A DNA stretch of 64,000 nt, taken from Aquatica leii (taxonomy: Eukaryota; Arthropoda; Insecta; Coleoptera; Lampyridae). Each line of letters opens with the position of its first letter. Position 1 is the first letter of the stretch. Location of the stretch: contig CM069433.1 in assembly GCA_035610365.1 (NCBI GenBank), positions 129,164,545 to 129,228,544 on the forward strand, in the 5' to 3' direction. Position numbers and translations under genes: made by a program. Below are positions 35,491 through 46,090 of the stretch, in pieces. The notes under the pieces are model-generated. The model saw only the letters and a program-made list of their open reading frames with translations, was not told the DNA's origin and made no database searches.

Positions 35491-37181
35491 ATGGATAATA
35501 AAACATCAAAAAGTACAGTAAATTGTTGCGTGCCCCAGTGCTCTTCAACTTATAAAAATAGTAATGTGTCTTTTCATAAATTTCCACAACACAATTTTGA
35601 TTGTAAACAGTGGGCTGTTGTTTTAAGGATGGGCAAAAAGATTTCACCCTACATGAAGGTGTGCAGTTTACACTTCAAGAACGATGACTTCTTCTTTAAG
35701 GGTATGTATTGCATTGTTTGATCAGAAAATACAAAAATTATTGGCTGATTCACTAGACTACAGACCATTATCAAAATTCAATCAAATTATGAAAACATTG
35801 AATAGCATAAAATAATAGTAGTGAAATCAAATATATTTCAACTTAATCTATATTATACTTGCATGTACGATTTTAAGATTCGTGCAAGGGTCTTCAAAAT
35901 GCATTTAATCTACCTATTACTATTTTATTTAATAGTTATTAGTCTCAAGTTTGAAATATGCTCATATTATTTAAATTTTGTAGCACATGTTAATAACCTG
36001 CCCCGGTTAAAGAAGAATGTTGTACTTCGCAGAATTTACCCACTCGTTCCCATGATATTATTAAAAACAGGCACTATCAGAAAATGCGTGAAGAAAGATT
36101 ACGCAAACGTCGATAACTGGTCCACAGGGAAACAAAAGAAAATGATTTGCAACCCCAATATAAAGAAGATGAGAAACCAATTGACGAAGCAACCAAACAG
36201 GCTGCAGAAAATATTTTGTTGTTTAACAAGAAGGAAGTGGTTTTTAAAAAGACATTTAAAGATAAAGGTGTACAAGTGAACACTTATGAAGAGTGCAATG
36301 ATTATAATGTTGTAGATACAATAAGTTCTGATTTTAAGTGTAAGGTTTTGATAGGAGTAGTTAACTTAACAATATTTAATATTTTAGTGGGTGCTATTTC
36401 GAAAATGACTCATGAAAAATCACATATATGTGATAAAAACAAAGTATTACTAACTTTAATGAAATTAAAACTGAATTTACCTTTCAACGCCCTGGGTGTA
36501 CTATTTAAAATAAGTGCAAAGTCAGTACACACTTATTTTTGTGAAACTTTAGAACATTTAAGTGTTATTTTGAAACCAGTTATGAGATTTCCTCCAAAGG
36601 AGAAAATTTTAAGTAACATACGAATTTGCTTTCAAAATTATAAAAACACAAGACTTATTTTAGATTGCACTAAAATAACCATTGAAAAAAGTCACTGTTT
36701 AAAATGTCGCATTTGTTCTTATTCACACTATAAAAAAATCATACCATAAAATATATGATAGGTGTTGTCCCATCAGGTCTAATTACTTATGTAAGTAATG
36801 GCTATGGTGGACGAATGTCTGACAAGGCAATTTTTAATTCTGAAAATATACCTAATAGCAAAACTCGATCCAGGTGATGCTATAATGGTTGATAAAGGAA
36901 TATTAATTGAAAATGAATGCCAACACTTCATAAAATTAATCCGCCCACCATATCTACGAAACCGTACAAATTTTTTTAAAGAAGATGCACAAACAACAGC
37001 TTCAATTGTAAAAGCTCGTGTACATGTTGAACGAGCAATTCAACGTATTAAAATATTTAGAATTTGCAAAGCAACAATATAGTGGACACTATTACCTTAT
37101 ATAGATAATATAATGATTGTAATTGCTGGATTAACAAATTTAAGCCCTCCTATTTTAGCCAATTCAAAATTTCAAAAATAA
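35491..37181 (+). pseudogene. THAP-domain DDE_4 transposase
   Basis: Exon 1 (35491-35701) encodes a THAP zinc finger: CCVPQCSSTYKNSNVSFHKF, then W, then CSLHF and DDFF, matching C2-CH spacing. A GT-AG intron (35702-35983, GTATGT...TTTTGTAG) rejoins the frame at AHVNNLPRLKKN. Exon 2 reads an acidic linker, a helical region (MKLKLNLPFNALGVLF), then the DDE core: LDCTKI (Asp 1), CRICSYSHYK, GYGGRMSDKAIF, GDAIMVDKG (Asp 2), KLIRPPYLRN, ARVHVERAIQRIK (Glu), and a tail LTNLSPPILA before a stop at 37179-37181. All three acidic residues are kept. Lesions are a frameshift near 36030, a stop at 36113, frameshifts near 36740 (A7 run) and 36860, and TAG at 37080-37082 in place of a Gln codon. The protein would cut and join the element ends. 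Confidence 0.8.
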
Positions 37182-37361
37182 TTAATCTGTGGATAGATAT
37201 ATAAATGAAAACTTACCAGTCAGTATATTAATCTTTACATGTATATTTTACTGTTGGTATCTTTGTAAAATGCATTTAAATAAAAAATCTTTATGTAAAT
37301 ATATTCTTTATTATGCTAACAAAAGAAATATCTATAATAGTTTATTACTAATTCTTAAACT

Positions 37362-38705
37362 CTAATGACAATTTTGGCAATAAAAAATTAAAAGAAATTG
37401 TACTTTAGAAAGTACATCCTTTATGAATACTTCATCTCTTTTTACTTCAATGACTACAATTTGTTTATCACATGAGCTGTATAAAACAAAATCACATAAG
37501 TCTAAATTTAAAATGGCCATAGACAACTGCACTTGACCATAATATTTATGTTTTGTGTTCAACAAATATGGAAAAGATTGTGTGAAATCACATTTCACAT
37601 ATGGCAAGGTATCTACGATATCTTAAATATTTTGCTTAGAACCCAAGAAAGGACATTTAATTTCCATTAAACGATAAAAGAAATTTTTATACATTTTCAA
37701 CCCATCAGGGCGGCATGCAAGCCAGGGAAACAATGGGTTTATTATTAGTCCTACTTGGTGAACTTTTCCAAATTCGTTTTCATAGGTAGCTTTTGTTTCA
37801 GGTTCATAAGTTGTACCATGTCTTGTATACTTGTTCCCTTTAAATGAAGCTTGAATGAAAGAAGTAATTTTTTTTCCCAATCTGGACTTTTGTTTGACCA
37901 GTAAGTATACAATTCATAGCACCTTGATGAAGTTATTCTATATTGTCTCGCACGCTTCCATATAGAATTGTTTTGACCTATTGTTTCTAATGCAATCTTT
38001 AGATCTATGAACAGCACTTATAAGTCATTCATTTGTTATTCTTTACTTTATGTGTATGCATGCATATAAATAATAATAATAACTAGTGGCATTACTCCTT
38101 ACCACACAGGAATTCTTTAAAAATGTTTTCTAGAAGTTCATTGTCAACAGTTGAAGCGTTAGATGATGTTTTTAGTTGCTTAACATGACAAAAGTTTTGT
38201 ACTGGTTGCTTATTTTCGATCCTAAACTTTTTTTTTGTCCCCATGCTTGCTCTAAATCGGTGCAACTTAACTCATCCAAATCATTTCTAGTATGTGTCAT
38301 TTATTAATAAAAACAAATTTTAGTTTATACATACCTATATAAATAAAGTAAACATGCAATAATATGCTTGCATTTTCCTCCTGTGCCAGCTTTACAACTG
38401 CACGTACAGATCCATCCTTTAGGAGTAGCTATAAATGAGAAATTTTTTGTATTCATAGTAAACTAAAACATTAAATAATACCTACCAGATTGCAACTGTA
38501 TTTTAACAGAATGAGGTGCACCCTTTAAATTAGAAGTTCGCAAACACAAACCTACAATTTCAGTTTTAATTTGATTATTTACACCACAGCCAATGAAATG
38601 TCCAGTATTTAACAATGCTTCTCCTTCTTTTAAGCATCTTTTGCCGTCATTTATATATTCAATTATATCGCATAGTGATGTAATTAGGCATGGTAAGAAT
38701 ATTGT
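37362..38705 (-). pseudogene. SWIM zinc finger - YqaJ-like exonuclease, spliced
   Basis: Minus strand, read from 38705 down. Exon A (to 38486) carries LKEGEALLNTGHFIGCGVNN. Intron 38485-38429. Exon B (38428-38335) carries the SWIM finger CTCSCKAGTGGKCKHIIAC (CXC...CXH). Intron 38334-38287. Exon C (38286-38103) carries CTDLEQAWGQKKK and FCHVKQL. Intron 38102-38017. Exon D (38016-37362) carries the YqaJ core: ARQYRITSSRCYELYTYW, GNKYTRHGTTYEPETKA, GLIINPLFPWLACRPDG and LMEIKCPFLG, then HKYYGQVQLSMAILNL. The Asp of RPDG and Glu/Lys of EIK are the PD-(D/E)XK catalytic set, intact. Introns are 57, 48 and 86 nt, all GT-AG. Lesions are a frameshift in an A9 run (about 38230), a frameshift in an A8 run (about 37870), and TAA at 37623-37625. 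The N-terminal ATG was not found. In ISL2EU elements this nuclease is thought to process DNA ends. Confidence 0.8.
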
Positions 38706-38746
38706 TCATTTATACACACATTACACAAACAAATTTAACCCCAACC

Positions 38747-40900
38747 TTGTACGCCATATTGAAATTTTTTAACGCCATCTATATGCAGTTCCACTGCCGA
38801 TTAGAAAAGACTTGTAGTTTGCAGTCGTGTTTAAAAATGTAATAGTATAGTAACTAGTTTAAACTTATGTATTTTAAGACAATTTATAATTGTATTTTTA
38901 AAAGTAACACCGTATATATCAATAATATATAGTATGTTTGTGTGTTAAAAAACTGTTTAACGTAAATGTAGCCTTACAACTACATTAGTAGAAAAAGAAA
39001 GGTATAGCTCGAACCGGAGCTATCCAAGTTTTGTTACAACTACAATTTTCCAATTCATTAAAACAATTAAAGAAAGATAACTTAACAATACCTAATAAAT
39101 TTAAAAGTTCTGGTAACTGACAAGGTTAAACGTCTACACAACTAAATATTTGTAGTTGAAGCAGGTAGTGTTCCGTATTTTCTTTTTCTTAGTGTACGTT
39201 CAAATTGATGTATGTAATTTATATATGTTCAAAACGTGTAATGATAGCTAAATAGTGGTTAATTAAATGTTTCACACTAAGACCTGTTTAAGTTGTAAAC
39301 TTCCAAAACGAATCGACGAAACAGGATAATATATAATTATAAGTAAATAAAAAATCCTTCAATAAATTCGCAAATTTTAGTGCAGGATGCTTTGGTTTTG
39401 ATACTACAAAGCAAACAATAAGTCGTAGAAATGAGTAGTTTAACGAGCAACAGTTTTTACATATTGAATTATTTAAATCTAGTGTAATAAAAATATTGAA
39501 GTAATACATACTGCAAACAAACGTATTGATAACTGTAAACTGTAACTTAAAATATATTCATTTTTACTTGTGTCATTTTTATACAAAATTTTTACTTTTT
39601 ATAAGCATTTTTTTTAAAAATCTATACTGTTGATCCCAAAATAAAATTAATAAACAAATTTATACTTAACGTAAACGAAAAATACAGTTTTAGTAATAAT
39701 ATAAAGCCAGCAAACTTTAACCTTTTATAAATAAATAAAACACCTTATACGTTTTGTTGAAAATTAGGCATGAAACCGATACATCAAAATTCAGCTGCAA
39801 ATACCCAAAACTATATAACAGTAAGCCAATAAACTTTTAATTTTATGTATAGCTATGACAAGTTGGATGACAAGATCTGGTGTGCCATTTGCCTAAAATT
39901 TGTTTTTAGATTACACAAAATTTAAATAAATTTAATTACTTAATATACCCAAACTTCAAATGGTGTTGAATTTGCGTTTCATTAATAAAAGGTAACGTAG
40001 AATTTGTAAAAAAAAAACTCTTTTAATATTGAAGATGCACTTGCAAATATGATCTTTCATAGAAAACATAAAATATTACTTCACCTTTTACAGTTGACGG
40101 CTTAAAACACATTTTGTGTTTTTTGTTCAAATCTTAGTTTACTATTGACATTTTAAAAGCTGTTTAATAGAATGTCATAAATAATAAACTTTAACTTGTC
40201 AAGCCTTTATTATAATATTTCCGGTGTTGTAATAAATTCAGAAGGCAAACGCAGAAAAATTGATAACTTGAATAAAATTACAAAACGTAATTTGAAATAA
40301 ACTAAATAATTTTATTATTTAAATTTACTATAAAAATAATTAAGTAATATTACCATTTAAATAAATAAATTATGAGTTTTAGAAGCAACTTAAGTATGTC
40401 ATTAAACTATTATACTCGGGATGTAAGCTGCAAAAATTGAAATTAATTAAAGAAAATAAATATAAACTTAGTGGACACCAGTGGAGATGATTGCAAACTT
40501 AACAATGAGAAAATCCTCTTGACGATAATAATAAATTAAAAAATAATCAAACATTAACAATACTCTAAAAAATTTTTCGAAATAATTCAAGCTTGAATTT
40601 ACACAATCAAATAAATAGAAATTAATGTCGCTGCTGGTACGTAGCATGGTACCATAGCAATAACGCAAATATGAAATACATAAAAAACCAAAAATACAGT
40701 AACCCCTTTTCTCTTAACGTTTATTCAGTTACTTATTACTCATAATTATAACACTTAAGAAGAAGAAATATTAGTGGTAACGCTACATAATTTCGTTATA
40801 GGTATTCTAATTTTGAAGTATTCTAATTTTGAAGTATTCAAGTCCATGCCAGTATGGCAGATGCATTTATACAGTTATTGTAAAAAAATAGTAAACTTCT
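38747..40900. other. AT-rich spacer
   Basis: Holds a small perfect hairpin (39004-39010 with 39017-39023) and a 16-bp tandem duplication TATTCTAATTTTGAAG near 40803-40834. No gene recognised. Confidence 0.45.
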
Positions 40901-41554
40901 AATATTGAATTTTATAAACCAAAATCTGATCGATGTGATTTATGTGAAGAACATAAAATTGCTCAAAATTCATCATGTGCCCAAATGAGGAGCTGACAAG
41001 GAAGTAAAAGAACTATGCAAGGCTGCTTGAAATGTAGATAAGGAAAATACCGATTGCAGCACCGCCACCGCTGTATTGTGCTTTGACATGCAAAACGTAT
41101 TTACATTGCCCAAAGCAAATACATTTTGTTTTTTATTACAGCAAAAAACTCAACACTTACATTTTTACAGGCCACTGCAAAGAAAGTATTTCACGAAAAA
41201 AAGTTTACTGTGCTGGTCCAAAGGTGTTTATGGAAGAAAAGCCATCGGAGATTTCTTCAGCGCTAATGAAAATTATGACTGTTGTTCGATCTGATTTTCC
41301 GGATTTTAAAAGATTCATACTTTAGTCAGACTGTTGTGTTCCCCAAAATAAAAAATTGTGAACCTGGACATAGTTCAATTCAAGAAGTAGATATTGTCCA
41401 TAGTCAAATCGAGAAAAGTTTAGCAAATAAAGAAATGTATAGACCTTTAGGTTTACTTAGAGCACTGAAAAAAGTGAACAGGAAGTCACGATTTTATGTT
41501 TCACACATGCTACTACGACAGTTTGAAGATTATCAAGGTGCTTCTAAAAACTAA
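40901..41554 (+). pseudogene. Transposase-like relic of an unnamed CXXC/QNKN family
   Basis: Across three frames the stretch reads EFYKPKSDRCDLCEEHKIAQ, then CFDMQNVFTLPKAN, TGHC, VYCAGPKV, then SDCCVPQNK and, after an evident deletion of some tens of residues, CEPGHSSIQEVDIVHSQIEK and FEDYQ. The order of a CXXC N-terminal pair, FDMQ, SDxCxxQNKN and PGHSxxExDxxHxxIE is one I recognise from a repeated arthropod ORF that behaves like a DDE transposase (Asp in FDMQ and SDxC, Glu in ExD). I do not know its formal name. Frameshifts, a TAG just before SDCC, and the internal deletion make it dead. Confidence 0.5.
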
Positions 41555-41727
41555 AATTTTAAAAATATACCATATTGTGCTATAAAAGTTGTAAGATGTG
41601 TGGACAGTAAACGTGGAAATATACTTTAAAAATGTTATAAGATTGATATAATTATAAAAGACATATTATTTATGATAGAGAAATTATTAACATACCCAAT
41701 GTAACAAAATAATCATATTTTTTAATA

Positions 41728-42404
41728 CGACAATTAGTTGATACCATTTAAAAACATTTAAATTGGCTTGAAGCTATGAAACAACCAGTTACTAGTTGGG
41801 ATGCACTTTTAACTCCCGTCATTATTTCAAAGCTAGATTTTAACACAGTTAATAAATAGGAAAAAATTTTAAATAAGCAATATGAATCAAAAGATGACAT
41901 ACCTATAATAAAATAATTTCTTGAATTTTTTTAACAATAGGCAAATCGTATTCGAATCTTTATCAATAAATCATGCAATATCCGGATTAGCTAAATTGCA
42001 ACGAAAACATAAAAATAATCATGCAAGTAAAGCATTTGTAAACACTACGGATTAAATACTGTTCAAATTTGTTTACATTATAAAGATAAACATTCACTAT
42101 TTCAGTGCAAAAGTTTTTTTTTTAAACTACCTGTAAATCTATGAATAGATAGCATTAAAGAACTGTAGCTATGCAGTAATTGTTTGAAAAAAGGACATTT
42201 TCATTTTAATGTAAAGCAAGATTTTTTTGTAAATTAACCATCGTAAACATAACACTTTATTGCACTTAAAAAAATCGATGAATATAAAAATTGAATTTAC
42301 AACCAAATTCATTTTTACTAGAAAATATAATTTTACAATCATCAACGTCTACTATATCAAATTGCGCTTCTATTTCTAAAGTTAAGCATTTGGATCAAAT
42401 CTTA
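41728..42404 (+). pseudogene. BEL/Pao gag relic, 5' of the pogo insertion
   Basis: Reads RQLVDTI, then LEAMKQPVTSWDALLTPVII and SKLDFNTVNK. This is the BEL/Pao capsid-region signature (QPVxxWDxLLxxxIxxKLD). After frameshifts come knuckle-like segments: QCKSF, then LCSNCLKKGHFHF, then RKHNTLLHLKK, the CCHC region plus the HNTLLH motif typical of BEL/Pao. It ends HLDQIL at 42404, where the pogo insertion starts. Several Cys are replaced, and stops fall at 41749, 41857 and later. The protease part of the same element continues at 43441. Confidence 0.6.
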
Positions 42405-43439
42405 TGGGAGACCGGGGTTAGTTGGCTACAGAGGCAAGTTGACTCGGTGGTTATAAATCGGATCGTGCGGCTTACAGATGTTTGAATCTAACTTGGCAAG
42501 TGTCGCTCAAACTGAGCCGAATACGCCGATGTAACTGGTGTCGATTAGCATTAGAAAAGTTTAATTTTGGTTTGTGTGTCGTGCGAGTATGTTGGTAAAT
42601 TTCTGCTATTGAGCATTAAGTGGTATATTTAACGCAAAAGACTAAAAGAGCTTAATATCCAAGTAAGTTCAATACCTTTGTTAACAAATGCAAATTTCTT
42701 TAAAAAAACTCTTGTGGGGCTTCTTGACACAGAAAAAACCGTGGAAGTAAACACGTGTGTCAACATGCCCCACTATATTAATTTTATAATATTTTTTATC
42801 TTATTCTTTAGAATGAGAAATTATAAAACGAAAACTACAAACGATTCTTCTCCACCTGATGTAATTCTAAGGGCAGTAAATTTAGTGAAAAATGAAGGAA
42901 AATCGATCAGGAGTGTGCCAGAACAGTTTGATATTCTCTCTAAATTTTTGGCGGGATATTGCAAACAAACTGATAATACTGATGAGCGTATAAACGCTGA
43001 CTATAAAAAAATTTGATTCTGTTACTGTTTTATCATTTTCTCCACATTGTAGCCATAAGTTACAACCGCTAGACCGCAATGTTTATGGACCACTTAAAAG
43101 ATACTATAATTCTGCGTTTGATTCATGGATAAGTAATCATCCTGGCAGTACTATGATAATATATGAGATCCCAAAAATAGTCAATACGATACTTTTTGTC
43201 TTGTGTGCGTAGACAAGTATTCGAACAGCGTGAGAGGAAAGGAATGGGTTCAATGTACTAATTGTCGTTGGACCCATGTAGAATGTGTGGAAAATGATAA
43301 ATCACTTTTTTTTGTTTGTCATAATTGCGAGTCTAATTTAGAATACGTTATATAAGTTGTTTTATTTTAATTAAAAGCTTTTCTTTTAACTTGTAATTAT
43401 TTGTATTTATGTTTAATAGTACTTTTGCTGTTAATTAAT
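42405..43439. mobile_element. Pogo-type element with a large internal deletion, inserted in BEL/Pao
   Basis: TA at 42403-42404 and TA at 43440-43441 bracket the stretch. Taking out the segment with one TA puts the BEL/Pao gag frame back in register with the protease frame, as expected for a Tc1/mariner/pogo insertion at TA. The left end reads TGGGAGACCGGGGTTAGTTG. I could not find a matching right inverted repeat, so the right end may be degraded or trimmed. The coding relic is at 42813-43357. Confidence 0.55.
42813..43357 (+). pseudogene. Pogo-like transposase lacking its catalytic core
   Basis: The N-terminus MRNYKTKTTNDSSPPDVILR, LVKNEGKSIRSVPEQFDI and AGYCK is the psq/CENP-B-type helix-turn-helix that binds the element ends. 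After residue 60 or so the frame jumps directly to SPHCSHKLQPLDRNVYGPLK and FDSWISNHPGSTM, the very end of the DDE domain. So the part holding the catalytic Asp residues (about 250 residues in relatives) is deleted. After a frameshift near 43190 a PHD-like zinc finger follows: CLVCVDKYSNSV, WVQCTNC, HVECVE, CHNC, stop at 43355-43357. This C-terminal finger is found on many pogo-like transposases. What is left would be a DNA-binding and zinc-finger protein without transposase activity, if expressed. Confidence 0.7.
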
Positions 43440-43441
43440 TA

Positions 43442-43805
43442 ATGGCATGTGTTAAGTTAAATGATAAATTTGGCAAATTAATTGATAAGGCTATTTTAGA
43501 CTCAGCATCGACCAACCAAGTTTTATAACCGAGGAGTTGTGTAACAAACTAAATATAAAACGTTATAAATAAATATATAAATATGACGGTAGTAAGAATT
43601 AATCGAAACGCCTCTGCAGTTTTGTTCGGTTAACATAGAAATTAAGTCATGCTGTAATAACTACACTTACATTTTGGAATATTTGGTCATTAAACAGTTA
43701 CTGATAAAGTACCGTCTAAAATTTTTTATTTTAAACTAATAAATATTTTCACAACACTCACTGATCCAACGTATAATAAATCTAATAGAGTTTACGTAAT
43801 TTGTC
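43442..43805 (+). pseudogene. BEL/Pao protease relic, 3' of the pogo insertion
   Basis: Starts MACVKLNDKFGKLIDKAILD, then in a shifted frame DQPSFITEELCNKLNIKRYK. These are the aspartic protease flap and DSGS-SFIT region of BEL/Pao polyproteins, with the active-site DSGS degraded to DSAS. Further on, VNIEIKSCCNNYTYILEYLV and LTDPTYNKSNRV correspond to the stretch between protease and reverse transcriptase (LADPxFNKS). No reverse transcriptase follows. The sequence then becomes non-coding, and an LTR end may start near 43811, but I cannot confirm it. Confidence 0.6.
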
Positions 43806-44618
43806 AAGAACGTGTTACGTGATAAGCGCAGCACACGAATTTGACTCGACGAATCTATTTGGAAATATTTGTATTGTTTGTTTAAAGGTTGAAATTTTGA
43901 TTAGTGTTAAAGTGTAATTCTTAAGACAAATCTTCGAATAAAGTATTTGTACACGTATTTTTGTCGTAATATAATAATTGGCGTTTTGCTACGACATCGT
44001 TTTTCGAAAATCGCATAGAAAAGCTCCGCCCACAGGTCCTTTACCAACCACTAAGAGAAACTTAAAATTGGTATTACAAAACAGCAGATGAATCCCCAGC
44101 GGACTTAATTTCGCTTTATGCCAAAATCATTAATATCATCCAATTTATGGTGAAAAGGTCCAGTATTTTTAAGTTTGGAGAAAGAATTATCAAATATTTT
44201 ATCAACCTAAACCATTAACGGAGTTACCGAAAAGTAAAAAAATAGTACTAGGAACATGTTTTCAGTTAGATATATTTTGTAGATTTTCAAAAATCAGAAC
44301 TCTAGTTTGGTTTTGTTTATCTTTTTATTCTTATCTTTCCCTTGACATTCATAAATTTTTGATTACACAACATTTGTCAATTGTTTGTTGAACGTTTATG
44401 TCCTGCGTTATATAAAAAATTTAATTATTGACCATTTTATGTTTAATGTTTTATTTATTATTAATTAAACACTATCTCGTAAAGTTGCCGATGTCCTTGG
44501 TCGGTGGATTGATCCACTTGATTTTATTCTGTAAGTTTTATGTGTTAAAAATTATATGTTAATTTCATTCTGTTGTTACTATGTTGTTAACTTACGAGTT
44601 GAATAAATTACAGTTGGC

Positions 44619-44648
44619 CTAATGAAGTGCTCACCTTTAGCACGAAAC
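44619..44648 (+). ncRNA. Hammerhead-like motif, probably inactive
   Basis: CTAATGA (44619-44625), one spacer base, stem GTGCT (44627-44631) with AGCAC (44639-44643), 7-nt loop, then GAAAC (44644-44648). The layout equals the hammerhead core CUGANGA-stem II-GAAA known from Penelope-like terminal repeats. The invariant G of CUGANGA is A here, which would abolish cleavage. It is likely a relic of a Penelope-like 3' terminal repeat. No coding part is adjacent. Confidence 0.45.
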
Positions 44649-45904
44649 GTTGCCACAAAAATAAATTAAAGTGGTTTTACATGCCCCTCCTAAACGAAGA
44701 AGTCTGAATTAATTAGTAAAACAATAATCCAGATCATATTTATTAACGGAACACTAGAGAAAAGATAAAAAAATATTACAAGAAATTAGGATAAAACTTT
44801 TTAGTTGAAAATGCAATGTAATTGGTTGAGGAAACTGATGGTAAATTAGCGTATACTTAGCAACTAAAGCAAACTACAACAACAAAAGCACATTAAAAAC
44901 ATAAATGTAAATTTAACATATAGCCATGCTGCCTGCAACAGCATGCAATGACGTTCGTCTTGCCATAACGCGCAACCAAAGATAACAAAAAAATTGATTT
45001 GCATCACGTGTGAGCACTGGTGATAATCATTTACCTACGCCATAAATCGAAAAACCTTAAACTATATCAAACATCTTCAATCAAAAAATGTACTTGTTAT
45101 ACCATTTTCAGAACGCATAAGAGGACTAAAGATCTCATAATATTTAAAACCATGTTCCTAATCCTTTATTCACAAACTCAGTTTTGCATCCTATTTTAAC
45201 TCTATTCAAATTGTAACATCTAATGGCATTCAATTACATTTTGTTTATATAGTAAGTCGACCATCTCCCAAGTAATCTTTTCGTTTATAAATTCCATTTT
45301 CTTATTTGTTATTTTGTCACTTTTGGTTTTTTTCAGTTACAATTGAAGTATTATAACTATCGAGAACTATACATTCGATCATTTGGTTTTTGTTGTTAAT
45401 AAATCCGTATTCTACGAACGAGCTTCCACTGTATTGTTATCAAAATCACGACTGAAAATGATCTTGGAATTCTATCGATACTCCATCTCCATTTTTTGCA
45501 CTGCAATATTTAATAATACCTACTAATAATATTAAAGTATTACTATAGAATTAAAGATCCGATTTTTATATCTCAAGACCTCGTGTCGTTTAATGATAAA
45601 ATGATTATTCCGACAAGCTTAGTCATTTTATTATTCTAAAAACAGAGTTACGTGCTACGCAAATATCTAGTGGTAGAACAAACAGAAATACATTGTGAGA
45701 GTAATGATGGAAAGTCTGAAACGCAAAAAAGATTATGAATTGTATTAATAAGTTTAGTTCTTAGAATGCATTGTTGTTTAATAGATTAGGAAATACATTA
45801 GATTAGTGTGATATAATGTATTATAAAAAAAAAACAAGCGTGTAGAATATGTAATAATACTGGCAACACTGTTGTAAGAGGTGGCAAGCCAGCAGAAAAG
45901 GGTT

Positions 45905-46090
45905 CATGTAAATAGCTATTTAAATACTTGAATATTTTATATGAAGTGTAATAACAAATTCTGAAATTATAACAATTAGAAATGCGTTAATAAAGGGGTC
46001 ATGTAAATAGCTATTTGAATACTTGAATATTTTATATGTAGTGTAATAATAAATTCTGAAATTATAACAATTAGAAATACGTTAATAATA
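45905..46090 (+). repeat. 95-bp tandem duplication (two copies)
   Basis: CATGTAAATAGCTATTTAAA... at 45905-45999 is repeated from 46000 with about five substitutions, including the shared tail ATAACAATTAGAAATRCGTT. There is no coding content. Confidence 0.8.

Larger units (their letters stand above)
35422..38746. mobile_element. ISL2EU-type Harbinger relative with THAP transposase and YqaJ exonuclease
   Basis: Two convergent genes lie tail to tail: a THAP-DDE transposase on the plus strand and a SWIM-YqaJ nuclease on the minus strand, 180 bp apart. GGTTGGGGTTAA at 35422-35433 is matched by its exact reverse complement at 38735-38746, just outside the two gene starts, so these are the likely terminal inverted repeats. 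The dinucleotide TT flanks both. The pairing of a THAP/DDE_4 transposase with a YqaJ protein is the known hallmark of the ISL2EU group of DNA transposons. The 12-bp TIR is short and could be chance alone, but its position supports it. Confidence 0.7.

Noticed and set aside
43811-43970. Possible LTR of the broken BEL/Pao element (starts TGTTACGTGATAAGCG)
   Set aside because: No second copy and no clear end or target duplication.
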